DNA of 64,000 bases. It comes from a virus. Below the pieces are notes generated by a model that saw only the letters and a list, made by a program, of their open reading frames with translations, ran no database searches and was not told the origin of the DNA. This document shows, in pieces, positions 45,132-52,582 of this stretch; the stretch's first letter is position 1; each line of letters opens with the position of its first letter. The DNA lies in IMG/VR virus record IMGVR_UViG_3300046782_000291, positions 1-64,000 of that record; one strand, 5' to 3'. The translations under genes were made by a program, and so were the position numbers.

Positions 45132-45343
45132 TACTTCTTGTTGAGCGTGTAACGCGCATAGACCGATGAATTTACTGGCACATCGATCAGGCCATCTTTG
45201 CGCATCCGCCATCCAGTTGGCCCTGATGTCCTGCGCCCGTCGTCAAAAAACAGCGCCGATGAATAACCACCGCCACATGTCGGCAAGTCACCAGCGCGCA
45301 TCCTCCGCAACGCTTCTGCTCGTGAGAGGAATCGAGTCTTCAT
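45131..45343 (-). CDS. Unknown protein of the ribozyme operon (70 aa)
   Basis: ATG 45343 two bases after ribozyme 12. MKTRFLSRAEALRRMRAGDL, then a Gly/Cys turn (PTCGGGYSSALFF) and beta strands (GPTGWRMRKDGLIDVPVNS). Unknown function. Confidence 0.74.
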   Translation of the reverse strand: MKTRFLSRAEALRRMRAGDLPTCGGGYSSALFFDDGRRTSGPTGWRMRKDGLIDVPVNSSVYARYTLNKK

Positions 45344-45345
45344 TT

Positions 45346-45406
45346 GGCACCTCGTCAGGCCGGTCAATTCCGGCGACGAACCGCAGCGCGGTCCGTTTCG
45401 TATGCC
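45346..45406 (-). ncRNA. Hammerhead ribozyme (type II), copy 12
   Basis: Core CUGACGA/GAAA/GUC; stem III GGACCGC/GCGGTTC (7 bp, one G-U); stem I loop AAUUGA; cut between 45375 and 45374. Upstream TAG 45406-45408 overlaps its 5' end; GAGGTG serves ATG 45343. Confidence 0.92.
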
Positions 45407-45504
45407 TAGCGGTGAACCTCGGAGAGCGCCAGCGCGGCGCCCATCACGAGGGTGGTTGCGAGATCGTAACAGAGAAGGAAGAGAGCGACAATCGGAGAAT
45501 TCAT
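45406..45504 (-). CDS. 32-residue membrane protein
   Basis: ATG 45504 with GGAGGT upstream, overlapping the previous stop (ATGA). Encodes MNSPIVALFLLCYDLATTLV then MGAALALSEVHR: one membrane helix. Stop TAG abuts ribozyme 12. Confidence 0.6.
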   Translation of the reverse strand: MNSPIVALFLLCYDLATTLVMGAALALSEVHR

Positions 45505-45617
45505 CGTGACCTCCGGGCCACCACGCGGTGGGCGTGGACGTTCATGTCGAACGATTCGACTTCTTCACCCTGCAGAACGCACACGGAGACGAGGAGGAGA
45601 GCGAACAAATGCTTCAT
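45501..45617 (-). CDS. 38-residue protein with signal-like N-terminus
   Basis: ATG 45617 is six bases after ribozyme 13. MKHLFALLLVSVCVLQGEEV resembles a signal peptide (possibly lipoprotein, cysteine at 13), followed by a short basic tail ending VVARRSR. First gene of the ribozyme operon. Shine-Dalgarno is weak. Confidence 0.5.
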   Translation of the reverse strand: MKHLFALLLVSVCVLQGEEVESFDMNVHAHRVVARRSR

Positions 45618-45622
45618 TGGAT

Positions 45623-45680
45623 GGAACCATCATCAGGCCAGTTAATTCTGGCGACGGGCTTGTGGCCCGTTTCGTATGCC
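45623..45680 (-). ncRNA. Hammerhead ribozyme-like element, copy 13 (first transcribed)
   Basis: Stem I has changed on both sides (GCCAG/CTGGC, loop AAUUAA) and stem III is GGGC/GCCC. GAAA, GUC and CUGAUGA are kept; cut between 45653 and 45652. Stem II pairs poorly (GGCATAC against ATGGTTCC), so it may be weak or use other partners. It is the 5'-most copy in the transcript, with no gene ending at its 5' side. Confidence 0.7.
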
Positions 45681-46046
45681 ATGTCGTTGCTGGAATCCAA
45701 CCAGCGGCCCAGCGGGCTGCAAGAGCACGACGTTGCGAGAGCACGCCACCACCCGGTCGATTGGGCGGTGGCGGCGGGTCGGTTTTGGTCTTCGGGGTTT
45801 GTCTTCGGGGTTCCTCGGAGAGAGTCGCCTGGGCCTGGGCTGAACGTGCTCCCTAGACTCTCTCCGTCTTACTTCGTGACCGCGTCCATCTCGACGTTCG
45901 GGGGTGCTGACCTCGTCTCTCGACGATTCATCCCGGCGCATCGCGCTGGTCGTTTCCGTTCTGGCGCCTTTGGCTCCGGTCTTCTGGACAGTAAGGGCAA
46001 CCCGTTCCCGGTCACGGTCCGCTTAACACGACAGCGAACTCCTCCA

Positions 46047-46075
46047 AATATACGCGGAGGGCAGCAACCGCGCAA
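46047..46075 (-). promoter_or_regulatory. Candidate sigma70-type promoter of the ribozyme operon
   Basis: Leftward: TTGCGC (46075-46070), a 17-bp spacer, and TATATT (46052-46047). The -10 matches 5 of 6 consensus bases and the spacer is ideal; the -35 is weaker. It faces the ribozyme operon. Confidence 0.45.
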
Positions 46076-46107
46076 GTGGAAAACGCACCATTTGAGCAGA
46101 AAGTTGA

Positions 46108-46132
46108 TAAACTGCCTAATTACAGCAGTTTA
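46108..46132. promoter_or_regulatory. Operator-like inverted repeat
   Basis: TAAACTGC (46108-46115) and GCAGTTTA (46125-46132), perfect 8-bp arms separated by nine bases (ctaattaca). It lies about 33 bp upstream of the promoter candidate and has the geometry of a repressor or activator site for a dimeric helix-turn-helix protein. Confidence 0.45.
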
Positions 46133-46203
46133 CGGGCACCAAATAAATGCGTTCTGCTGCCCTCCAGACGGCTGCGCGCCCCACGAGGGCGCATTCCTAG
46201 CTC

Positions 46204-46289
46204 CAGAAAACGGAGCCGATTTTGCCCGGTTTTCTGCTGCCCAAATGCGCGAAATGCCGCCCCAGAGCATCTCGGCTCCGAGGCGGCAT
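46204..46289 (-). terminator. Tandem terminator hairpins after gene 46320
   Basis: Two hairpins: ATGCCGCC (46254-46261) with GGCGGCAT (46282-46289), with an inner GAGC/GCTC stem; and CAGAAAAC (46204-46211) with GTTTTCTG (46229-46236). In leftward transcripts they follow the stop of gene 46320 by about 30 nt. The first shares GCGAAATGCCGCC with the terminator at 39467. Confidence 0.6.
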
Positions 46290-46319
46290 CCGGTTGCGAG
46301 CGTTTGCGAGGTCGATGCG

Positions 46320-47213
46320 TTAGAACGGAGCCTTGCCGCCGCGCGGCGTGGATGCTCCGGCATCCACCTCGTCATCGTCTGACCCAGCTTCACGGTCGAT
46401 GACGATGGTCTTGTCGGACAGGTCCTGCGCGTATTCCATCGCCTTGCGATACCAGGTCGGTCCAGGCTCATTGGTCGGGACATAGCCCACCTGGTCGATG
46501 ACCGGCACGCCGTACACGCCACCCTCCTTGCCCGGCACCGGACGGGTGCGGATCGAGTAGATGACGCCGTAGATGGGCACCGACTGGTCGCCCTGGCTCG
46601 CGTGCATCTTGATGAAGCCGTTCAGGTCCGTGACGGCACGGCGATTGTCCTTGTTCGAGTGCTTGATACTGATGGCCACCGGCACCGCGTCACCGTTGCC
46701 GAAGAGGAGCAACGAGATGTACTCATCGAACATCGTCGCCTTCGGCGCCAGCCGCGTTCCGTCCGGACCCGCCGTCCAGTTCAGCCGTTCGTCCACGAAC
46801 TTCCCACCACGATACGCGGTCGGCACGTTCATGTCGATGATGCCACCACCTTCCTTGCGCGGTCGGAACTCAATGGCCTTCACATCACGACGGACGGGAA
46901 TGAAGAACAACGGCCCATTGCCGTAGATCTGCTTGGTCGAGTCGTTGAACATCTGGGTGACTTCCAGCCCAGGGATGCGCTTCTCACCGGGCAGGACCTC
47001 ATCCGAGGTGCCCTGGGCGATGACCAGCCTGGGCAGTCGAATCTCGTGCGCGCCGATATCCTCGGTGCCGCTCTTGTCTCCCGAGGGAATGAAGTCAGGC
47101 CGGTTGTGGAAGCCGAGTTCACCTGCGTCGATGATGAGCGACATCGCATCGGTCTGGTCGATGACGGCGAGGGCTTGCTTGACGGGTTCTGGTTGTGTTG
47201 GTTTCTTTGCCAC
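46320..47213 (-). CDS. Conserved-looking phage protein, unknown (possibly DNA-binding)
   Basis: A 297-residue protein. GTG 47213 chosen because AAGGTGG lies at proper distance; GTG 47222 is in frame but too near the purine run. Core sequence: EIRLPRLVIAQGTSDEVLPGEKRIPGLE, GNGPLFFIPVRRDVKAIEFRPRKEGGGIID, then a beta-rich C-terminal half and acidic tail (DREAGSDDDEVDAG). This kind of protein is often found beside phage recombination/SSB genes, and an acidic C-terminus is typical of SSBs, but I cannot assign it. Confidence 0.7.
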   Translation of the reverse strand: MAKKPTQPEPVKQALAVIDQTDAMSLIIDAGELGFHNRPDFIPSGDKSGTEDIGAHEIRLPRLVIAQGTSDEVLPGEKRIPGLEVTQMFNDSTKQIYGNGPLFFIPVRRDVKAIEFRPRKEGGGIIDMNVPTAYRGGKFVDERLNWTAGPDGTRLAPKATMFDEYISLLLFGNGDAVPVAISIKHSNKDNRRAVTDLNGFIKMHASQGDQSVPIYGVIYSIRTRPVPGKEGGVYGVPVIDQVGYVPTNEPGPTWYRKAMEYAQDLSDKTIVIDREAGSDDDEVDAGASTPRGGKAPF

Positions 47214-47259
47214 TGTTTCCACCTTCTCTGTTCGGTTGTCTATCGTCAGTTTGTGATTG

Positions 47260-47278
47260 GTCCCGACACCCTCGGGAC
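47260..47278 (-). terminator. Intergenic hairpin between two leftward genes
   Basis: A perfect 7-bp stem (GTCCCGA 47260-47266 / TCGGGAC 47272-47278) with a 5-nt loop, 20 nt from the stop of the 182-residue gene at 47285 (that is, just downstream of it). No T-tract. Attenuator or RNA-processing site possible. Confidence 0.4.
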
Positions 47279-47284
47279 AACGGG

Positions 47285-47833
47285 TCAGTCGTCGTCGTCC
47301 TTGCCTTTGCTCCCTGCGCGGCGTGGGACGACCTTCTCAATCAGCTGCGCGGCTGTACCCTCGGGCACCGTCGCACCAGCCAGGAGCCGTTCCTTCACGA
47401 TGGCGTTCATCCGAGTGGGCCACAACTGGAGTTCGTGACCCAGCCCATTCTTGATACACCAGAGACGGAACTGTTCCTTGTCCACCACCTTCCCTTTCGG
47501 CTCGGATCGCACAAACACCGAGTCACCCGTGGACAGCTTGACCTGGTTCGGCTTCGCGCCGTACAAGCCCCATCCGGCTTCCGCCCGGTTGGCGGATTCG
47601 ATGAGCAGCTGTTCGATGGCGTTCAACGTGATTTGGTTCGCATAGCGTTCTTCCTCGATGCGGTCATCCACGTCGCGTGCCGCGAAGTACAGCGCAGCGA
47701 GGGCTTCTGGATTGATGTCCGTGGCCGCGCTGAGCCGTGTCTTCTCTTCGACAACCTTCAGTTGGTATGCGGTATCCTCCGGTTCTGCCTTCTTGAGTGT
47801 CTTCTTGACCTCGTCATACTTGCCTTTGGCCAT
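47285..47833 (-). CDS. Unknown phage protein (182 aa)
   Basis: ATG 47833, with GAAGGACGTGGG upstream and a small CTCGGA/TCCGAG hairpin (47847-47862) before that. Lysine-rich helical start MAKGKYDEVKKTLKKAEPED; middle with TDINPEALAALYFAARDVDDRIEEERYANQITLNAIEQLLIES; beta segment (VKLSTGDSVFVRSEPKGKVVDKEQFRLWCIKNGL); acidic end GKDDDD. Lies between SNF2 helicase and gene 46320; likely part of the replication/recombination set. Confidence 0.75.
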   Translation of the reverse strand: MAKGKYDEVKKTLKKAEPEDTAYQLKVVEEKTRLSAATDINPEALAALYFAARDVDDRIEEERYANQITLNAIEQLLIESANRAEAGWGLYGAKPNQVKLSTGDSVFVRSEPKGKVVDKEQFRLWCIKNGLGHELQLWPTRMNAIVKERLLAGATVPEGTAAQLIEKVVPRRAGSKGKDDDD

Positions 47834-47905
47834 CCCACGTCCTTCTCTCGGAGCGTTCCGAGGAGCCGAGTCTACTAAAATCGAGGGTGAATAGCGACCG
47901 TAAAA

Positions 47906-49531
47906 TTACTCATCCATCAGCAGTTCGCGCCACGCGCTAGTGGTCATATCCGCCAGACTCTCTTTGGCCATCAGTGTCGCGAGGACCTTATGGTCAATGG
48001 TCTTCTGGCCCTTGGGTCCCGTCGCAATCAGGTCGAAATAGCTCACCGGTTGCGTCTGGCCTGGACGGTGTACGCGGTCTTCGCTCTGGAGCCGCGTGCC
48101 ATAGCGGTAGCTGTTCGACATGTACAGCACCGTATGCGTCGCGACGAGGGTGAGCCCACGACCACCCGCCGCTGGATTGCCCACGACCACCACTGGACCC
48201 GAGGGTGCCGTGTCTGGGCTGAGCAATCGTTTTGCGGCTTCGCGCTCCTCCTCGGGTTGTCCACCGTAGATGCCACCCACGTGGATCGTTCCATTGCGGA
48301 ACGTCTTCAGCTCAGCGATGGCTCGCAACAGTTCCGGACGGAACGTACACCATACCAACAGCTTGAAGTTCGGCTCCTCTTCCAGCCGGTCGGTGAGCCA
48401 TCCGAGGAAGTGGTCCAGCTTCTCCCGCCCCACTTCCTGGACACGGTAGTCTTTCTGCGGGATGACGATGGCGTCCGCAGCCTGTTCCCATGACTCGCCA
48501 TCGATGTCGTGGGTCACGCCTGGAATCATCGCGTCCTGTTGTACGAGGTCGATGTCCTCGACACCGCCCACGAAGCCGTTGGTGATTTGCGCGAGCCGCA
48601 TGATCTTCGTGATGACCTGGGGAGACGTGGACATCGAGGAGTCGCTCAACCAGACCATCATCTCATCGCGCATCTTCTTGTAGACCGTCCACGTCTCGGT
48701 GGTCAATGGAACGGTCATCACGACACTCGGCAGTTTGGCCGGAAGGTCCTTGAGACAATCGGTCTTGAGCCGTCGAAGGACGTAGGGTGCGAGGCGTTTC
48801 TGGAGGTCTGGGATGTTCACCCAGCTGCCTACGGTGCGAATGGGGAAGCCTCGTGGACTGGTGAGCGGTCTCCCGCTCTGGCTCAGCACCGGCTTCATGA
48901 TCGCGTAGCGGAGACAGAACTGGGTGTACGACTTGCACACCAGGATGTTCTGGCTCATCAGGTTCGCCTGGCTGAACAGGTCGCCCACCGAGTTCTCGAT
49001 GGGTGTTCCATTGAGCAGCACGACACGTCCGCACTTCGCTCGCAGCTGGACGCACGCTGCCGTCTGTTTCGACTTGTGGCCTTTCACCGCGCTGGACTCG
49101 TCCAAGACGAGGAGCGTGCGCGCCGTCGCATAGGGCATCAACGTCGCGAGCCGTTGAGAACTCCGCCCGATGAACTCATAGTTCGTGATGATCCACTGGA
49201 GCCGTTTGTCCGTCTCTGGGCCCCACATCCACCCTCGGAGTCGCTGGTGGTATTCGAGAATCTCTGCCGAGACACTGGACCATAGGTGCTTCGACAGTTC
49301 TCCGAACTCCGGTTCATACCAGACGCCTCGCACCGCTGCCGGCGCAATGACGATGGCGCGGTCGATGAGCCCTCGCATCCACAGGACCATCGCCGCGTCG
49401 ATGACCTGTTTCGTCTTCCCCACGCCCATCTCGTCTGCGAGGAAGAAGAACGGCTTGGCCACCAGGCGCTCAATGCCCATCAGCTGATGTTCGTAGGGTG
49501 GGAGTCTGGCGTGTTCGAGTTCGGGAATCAC
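47906..49531 (-). CDS. SNF2-type DEAD-like helicase/translocase
   Basis: A 541-residue protein. Start: GTG 49531 with AAGGAG six bases upstream (VIPELEHARLPPYEHQ). Motif I ADEMGVGKTKQ (about 31-41), motif II LLVLDESSAVKGHKS (about 138-152), motif III VVLLNGTPIENS, and motif VI in LQSEDRVHRPGQT (about 492-504), all characteristic of SNF2-like translocases. Phage versions support replication or recombination by moving on duplex DNA. The stop is followed by a short gap to the 182-residue gene. Confidence 0.92.
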   Translation of the reverse strand: MIPELEHARLPPYEHQLMGIERLVAKPFFFLADEMGVGKTKQVIDAAMVLWMRGLIDRAIVIAPAAVRGVWYEPEFGELSKHLWSSVSAEILEYHQRLRGWMWGPETDKRLQWIITNYEFIGRSSQRLATLMPYATARTLLVLDESSAVKGHKSKQTAACVQLRAKCGRVVLLNGTPIENSVGDLFSQANLMSQNILVCKSYTQFCLRYAIMKPVLSQSGRPLTSPRGFPIRTVGSWVNIPDLQKRLAPYVLRRLKTDCLKDLPAKLPSVVMTVPLTTETWTVYKKMRDEMMVWLSDSSMSTSPQVITKIMRLAQITNGFVGGVEDIDLVQQDAMIPGVTHDIDGESWEQAADAIVIPQKDYRVQEVGREKLDHFLGWLTDRLEEEPNFKLLVWCTFRPELLRAIAELKTFRNGTIHVGGIYGGQPEEEREAAKRLLSPDTAPSGPVVVVGNPAAGGRGLTLVATHTVLYMSNSYRYGTRLQSEDRVHRPGQTQPVSYFDLIATGPKGQKTIDHKVLATLMAKESLADMTTSAWRELLMDE

Positions 49532-49695
49532 TAGGTTTTCTCCTTCTGCGCCTTCTTCACGGGCCACTCCCACGACACGCCGTCGAAGGTGTTGCGCCCG
49601 TCGTGGGTTCGGTCGTATTGCTTGAGCCACTCCTCGGAGATCTGAGTGCGTGATCGGACCAAGGATTTCAACAACGAGATCCATTTCTTCAACAT
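49531..49695 (-). CDS. Small protein (54 aa), unknown
   Basis: ATG 49695 has GGAGGAGACC directly upstream; its TAG overlaps the GTG of the helicase (TAGTG), so the two are coupled. MLKKWISLLKSLVRSRTQIS, EEWLKQYDRTHDGRNTFDGVSWEWPVKKAQ: basic amphipathic helix and a compact C-terminal part. Unknown. Confidence 0.65.
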   Translation of the reverse strand: MLKKWISLLKSLVRSRTQISEEWLKQYDRTHDGRNTFDGVSWEWPVKKAQKEKT

Positions 49696-49716
49696 GGTCT
49701 CCTCCTCTTGCCATAG

Positions 49717-50319
49717 CTAATAATCCCTGACCTCCCATATGATCGTGTTCCGTCTCGGAAGCACGCCCACTGGGCATGAGAACGCTGCCAGCTCTATGGC
49801 CGCCTCGGGATACCACTGGAGTAGTAGCATCACGTCTTCGAAGGAGGCAGGATCCAGACATCGTCGCAGCGCCATCATCGTCTGGAGATAGCCCATCGGC
49901 TGGTGGTAGCCTGCCGCCATCGTCCACCGCATCGGCGGAAGCCCAGTGGGATACCCGTTCTTGGCGAGGGTCTCCAGGTCTGCCACGGTCATCGTGGCGC
50001 GTTCACAGAAATACCCTTCCAGCCCCTTCTCCGTCCGCACCATCTCGCCCTGGAGGATGGCGCTCAGGTTCGGCACCGCGCCGTCCATCATGAACGTGTA
50101 CCCTCGGGCACTCCATTCCTGCGCGGTGGCGTGTGCTTGGTCCCGAGGGACAAGACACCATGCGCCCTTTGCACCCTTCGCCGTGTTGAGTTGGCGGAAG
50201 CCGATCATGGGAACGCCTGACGCATAAGCGTCATCGACACTATGCCATAAGAGGGTGCGGTTGCCGAGTCGTTCTTGTTCCCAGAGGGTGAAGAACTCCC
50301 GTTTGTTCTGAATCTTCAT
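49717..50319 (-). CDS. Unknown protein (200 aa) next to thymidylate-synthase homologue
   Basis: ATG 50319 overlaps the stop of the thymidylate-synthase homologue (ATGA), so expression is coupled to it. MKIQNKREFFTLWEQERLGN, GFRQLNTAKGAKGAWCLVPRDQ, ...YGYHQPMGYLQTMMALRRCLDPASFEDVMLLLQWYP. The pairing suggests a role in nucleotide or base modification, but no family is recognised. Confidence 0.75.
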   Translation of the reverse strand: MKIQNKREFFTLWEQERLGNRTLLWHSVDDAYASGVPMIGFRQLNTAKGAKGAWCLVPRDQAHATAQEWSARGYTFMMDGAVPNLSAILQGEMVRTEKGLEGYFCERATMTVADLETLAKNGYPTGLPPMRWTMAAGYHQPMGYLQTMMALRRCLDPASFEDVMLLLQWYPEAAIELAAFSCPVGVLPRRNTIIWEVRDY

Positions 50320-51371
50320 CTCATCCAACGCCGTTCCAGCCACTCGATGCCGGCACAGGTCCAATCGTAGTGGTTGGTGGAGGACCGTTCCAACATCTCG
50401 ATGGCGTCTCGGGTCTCCCCATCTTTGTGGAGCCGGTGCGCCATGAACATCTGCATGATCGTCTTCGCCCACGGCTCGTCATACTCCCGGTAGTTGCCCA
50501 TATCGGCACTCTCCAGGAGTTGCCGGACGGCTTCCACGTGGTCGTATCCGAAGAGGGTGGGCTGGAACAGCTTGACCGGAAACAACAACGGCTTCACGGC
50601 ATCCATCGTCGTGTAATAGTCGCCATGGTCTGCCGGCTTGTGTCTCAGGTCCTTCACCTTCTCCAGCGTGGTGAGATACCCGTGCCAGTTCACGCTGATC
50701 TGGGTGTAGGTTCCAACCGGCACGCCGATCCAGAGCGCCATGTATTCGAGGAGCATACTGAAGTGGACCGCGTTTGCGCCGTAGGCACCCCAGACGATGT
50801 CGTTGGACCGACAGAAGACGACGAGGTGGAGCCGTCCGTCCGGACCGATCTGGAAGGTGGCCGTGTCGTTACAGGGCAGGTCCTTCCCTTGCCGGCCCAG
50901 GTCGAGTTCGGCAGACCACATCTGGAGGACGCATCGACGGTCGGTGGGATCGTGGGTGAGCTGTTGCGCGATGATCGCCAGCTGGTCAAAGGGCTTCCGG
51001 AACTCATACGCGCTGGCGCCTTGCGCGGACCGAGCCTTGAACGCCTTCCGCCAGCGGTAACCATACGCCCCATGCAGCGTCTTCCCGTCGTCGCTGAAGT
51101 TGTTCATGTTCGAGGAGTAGCGTGCCGGCCCAGCCACGTCATTCCGGCCAGCTAGCATCCACAGCGCTTCGTACAGATGGAAGAACGGATTGGCGTCACG
51201 CTCCGGCCAGAACATGACCCGCTCGCATGGATGGGTGTAGATGGTCGCCACCGGCACCGGAGCCTGGAGGACTGGGCCGTTGCGCGAGTCGCGTTTGATG
51301 CCGACCTCGTACAGCAGCCGAACGGCTTGAGGGAGTGCCTGGTGGACGTTACGCACGTGGAGTGTGATCAT
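50316..51371 (-). CDS. Thymidylate synthase family protein (possible dUMP hydroxymethylase)
   Basis: A 351-residue ThyA-fold protein. Conserved parts: DRRCVLQMWSAELDL with the phosphate-binding arginines, catalytic cysteine in KDLPCNDTATFQ, LVVFCRSNDIVWGAYGANAVHFSML (the asparagine in GAN aligns with the one that selects dUMP rather than dCMP), and GTYTQISVNWHGYL. In phages with hypermodified thymidine a ThyA homologue makes 5-hydroxymethyl-dUMP; the neighbouring kinase/transferase set favours that role here, but ordinary thymidylate synthase cannot be excluded. Overlaps the endonuclease VII gene by 23 nt. Confidence 0.82.
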   Translation of the reverse strand: MITLHVRNVHQALPQAVRLLYEVGIKRDSRNGPVLQAPVPVATIYTHPCERVMFWPERDANPFFHLYEALWMLAGRNDVAGPARYSSNMNNFSDDGKTLHGAYGYRWRKAFKARSAQGASAYEFRKPFDQLAIIAQQLTHDPTDRRCVLQMWSAELDLGRQGKDLPCNDTATFQIGPDGRLHLVVFCRSNDIVWGAYGANAVHFSMLLEYMALWIGVPVGTYTQISVNWHGYLTTLEKVKDLRHKPADHGDYYTTMDAVKPLLFPVKLFQPTLFGYDHVEAVRQLLESADMGNYREYDEPWAKTIMQMFMAHRLHKDGETRDAIEMLERSSTNHYDWTCAGIEWLERRWMR

Positions 51372-51753
51372 CGCTAGTTACCCTTTTCCGTCTACCCATA
51401 TTGAACTTCGGATTCTTCCATGCATTGATGGTGCCTTCGCGTTGTTTCTCCCTTGCCAGTCTGGCCCTTTCAGGGTCATTGGGCGGAAAGAATTTGAGGG
51501 GCAGTGTCGGGTCTCTCAGATAGTCAGCGGCTCGGATTAACAGCCGTGGGTTGTCTCTGAACCCACCAAGACCAATGTTACACCCGTTGCACAGAAGACC
51601 TCGAACCATTCCTGTCTCATGGTCATGGTCTATACAGAGTCCAATTCCTGTTGGTACACCACCGCAGATATCGCAAAGACCTCCGGTCTCCCTTTTGTAC
51701 TCATCGATGAACTCCCGTTGGAAGGGAGCCAGCTTCTGCCTCCTAGACATCAT
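51349..51753 (-). CDS. Recombination endonuclease VII-like protein
   Basis: A 134-residue protein with the endonuclease VII/His-Me core: LCDICGGVPTGIGLCIDHDHETGMVRGLLCNGCNIGLGGF followed by DNPRLLIRAADYL. CxxC pairs bind zinc, and the DHDHETG segment holds the catalytic histidine. Resolves branched DNA before packaging, or acts as a homing nuclease. Basic C-terminus (NMGRRKRVTS). Starts inside the stop of the next upstream gene (ATGATG). Confidence 0.88.
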   Translation of the reverse strand: MMSRRQKLAPFQREFIDEYKRETGGLCDICGGVPTGIGLCIDHDHETGMVRGLLCNGCNIGLGGFRDNPRLLIRAADYLRDPTLPLKFFPPNDPERARLAREKQREGTINAWKNPKFNMGRRKRVTSDDHTPRA

Positions 51754-52292
51754 CTACCCTTCCATTGGACTTGGCTTCCGGCTTTACGCCATAACAACTC
51801 GACGATGCCGTAAGGTTGTGTACCAGATACGTCTACCATATCATTCCAATCCAGTGCTGCTTCTATAGTTGCCCAACTAGTCCAATAATCGAAGAAGCCT
51901 GCACCTTCATAGATCCCTCCTCCATGGCCATGACAAAACTCTGAGTGAGCGCTGCGAGGGTGAAGTCCAAGAAACAAAATGGGCAATCCATATCTCTCAC
52001 TAGAGTCGTCTTTGCTTGCTGGGTGACCTGATAGCTCAAACTCCTTGTGAACCTCTAACGGCTTCACTTCAACAAAGAAGGAATGACCGCCCCCGCATTC
52101 ACTATGCCCGCATCCAAATGTCATGCGAAAATCAGGAACCCAATCTCTGAAATCTACGGGTTCGTATTCCCATTGCCACCCACAAAGATCGAACATAGCT
52201 GCCCATCGTGCTTCGAGACGGGAACGAAATTGTACTCCAGCATATATCGTTGGATTCGCCTTAATCAAACCTTGTGTAATCACCACTATCAT
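51750..52292 (-). CDS. PD-(D/E)XK nuclease-like protein
   Basis: A 180-residue protein. QFRSRLEARWAAMFDLCGWQWEYEPVDF...WVPDFRM...SFFVEVKPLEVHKE matches the small restriction-like nucleases often called phage-associated: R-S-R-L-E-A-R-W-A helix, PDF strand (catalytic D) and EVK (catalytic E and K). A Cys/His-rich insertion CGHSECGGGHS between them may bind zinc. Base composition is more A/T-rich than its neighbours, suggesting separate origin. Confidence 0.78.
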   Translation of the reverse strand: MIVVITQGLIKANPTIYAGVQFRSRLEARWAAMFDLCGWQWEYEPVDFRDWVPDFRMTFGCGHSECGGGHSFFVEVKPLEVHKEFELSGHPASKDDSSERYGLPILFLGLHPRSAHSEFCHGHGGGIYEGAGFFDYWTSWATIEAALDWNDMVDVSGTQPYGIVELLWRKAGSQVQWKGR

Positions 52293-52582
52293 CCTTGGTG
52301 AACAGAACTCGGAAGCCGTGCCGGACTGGACACGACCACCAACGCTTCAAACTCGATGTTCCGCTGCCCGGTTCGACGTTCGGTGAACGCCAGCGGGAAC
52401 CGAACCAACGCCATACCCTCGCATCCCTCCCATCCTGGGGCAACCTCGACCACGAGACCGACGTGCCCCACGAGGCTGCGCCGGTCTTCTTCCGACTCGC
52501 CCGAACCCTCCCAGGCGTCCGGTACACTGTCTACTCGCACGTAGTCACCCAGATGTGGATCCACACGCATTGGATAGCCCAT
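52289..52582 (-). CDS. Small beta-rich protein (97 aa), unknown
   Basis: ATG 52582 overlaps the previous stop. MGYPMRVDPHLGDYVRVDSV, RRSLVGHVGLVVEVAPGWEG, MALVRFPLAFTERRTGQRNIEFEALVVV: the spacing of strands is that of a small SH3/KOW-like barrel. Lies in the middle of the modification cluster. Unknown. Confidence 0.72.
   Translation of the reverse strand: MGYPMRVDPHLGDYVRVDSVPDAWEGSGESEEDRRSLVGHVGLVVEVAPGWEGCEGMALVRFPLAFTERRTGQRNIEFEALVVVSSPARLPSSVHQG

Larger units (their letters stand above)
45681..46319. other. Intergenic region upstream of the ribozyme operon
   Basis: A 639-base gap between leftward genes. I see no credible gene. It includes a promoter candidate (46047-46075), an 8-bp operator-like dyad (46108-46132) in A/T-rich DNA, and terminator-like hairpins for the gene at 46320. 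The leader of the ribozyme transcript would be about 350-400 nt. Confidence 0.65.

Noticed and set aside
40221-45680. CRISPR array or REP-type repeats
   Set aside because: The repeats flank genes rather than short unique spacers, vary in their hairpins with compensating changes, and carry the full hammerhead core in one strand only.
45528-46382. Long rightward frame across the operon leader
   Set aside because: It runs antisense through ribozyme 13 and the promoter region, has low-complexity basic/serine composition, and no ribosome-binding site.
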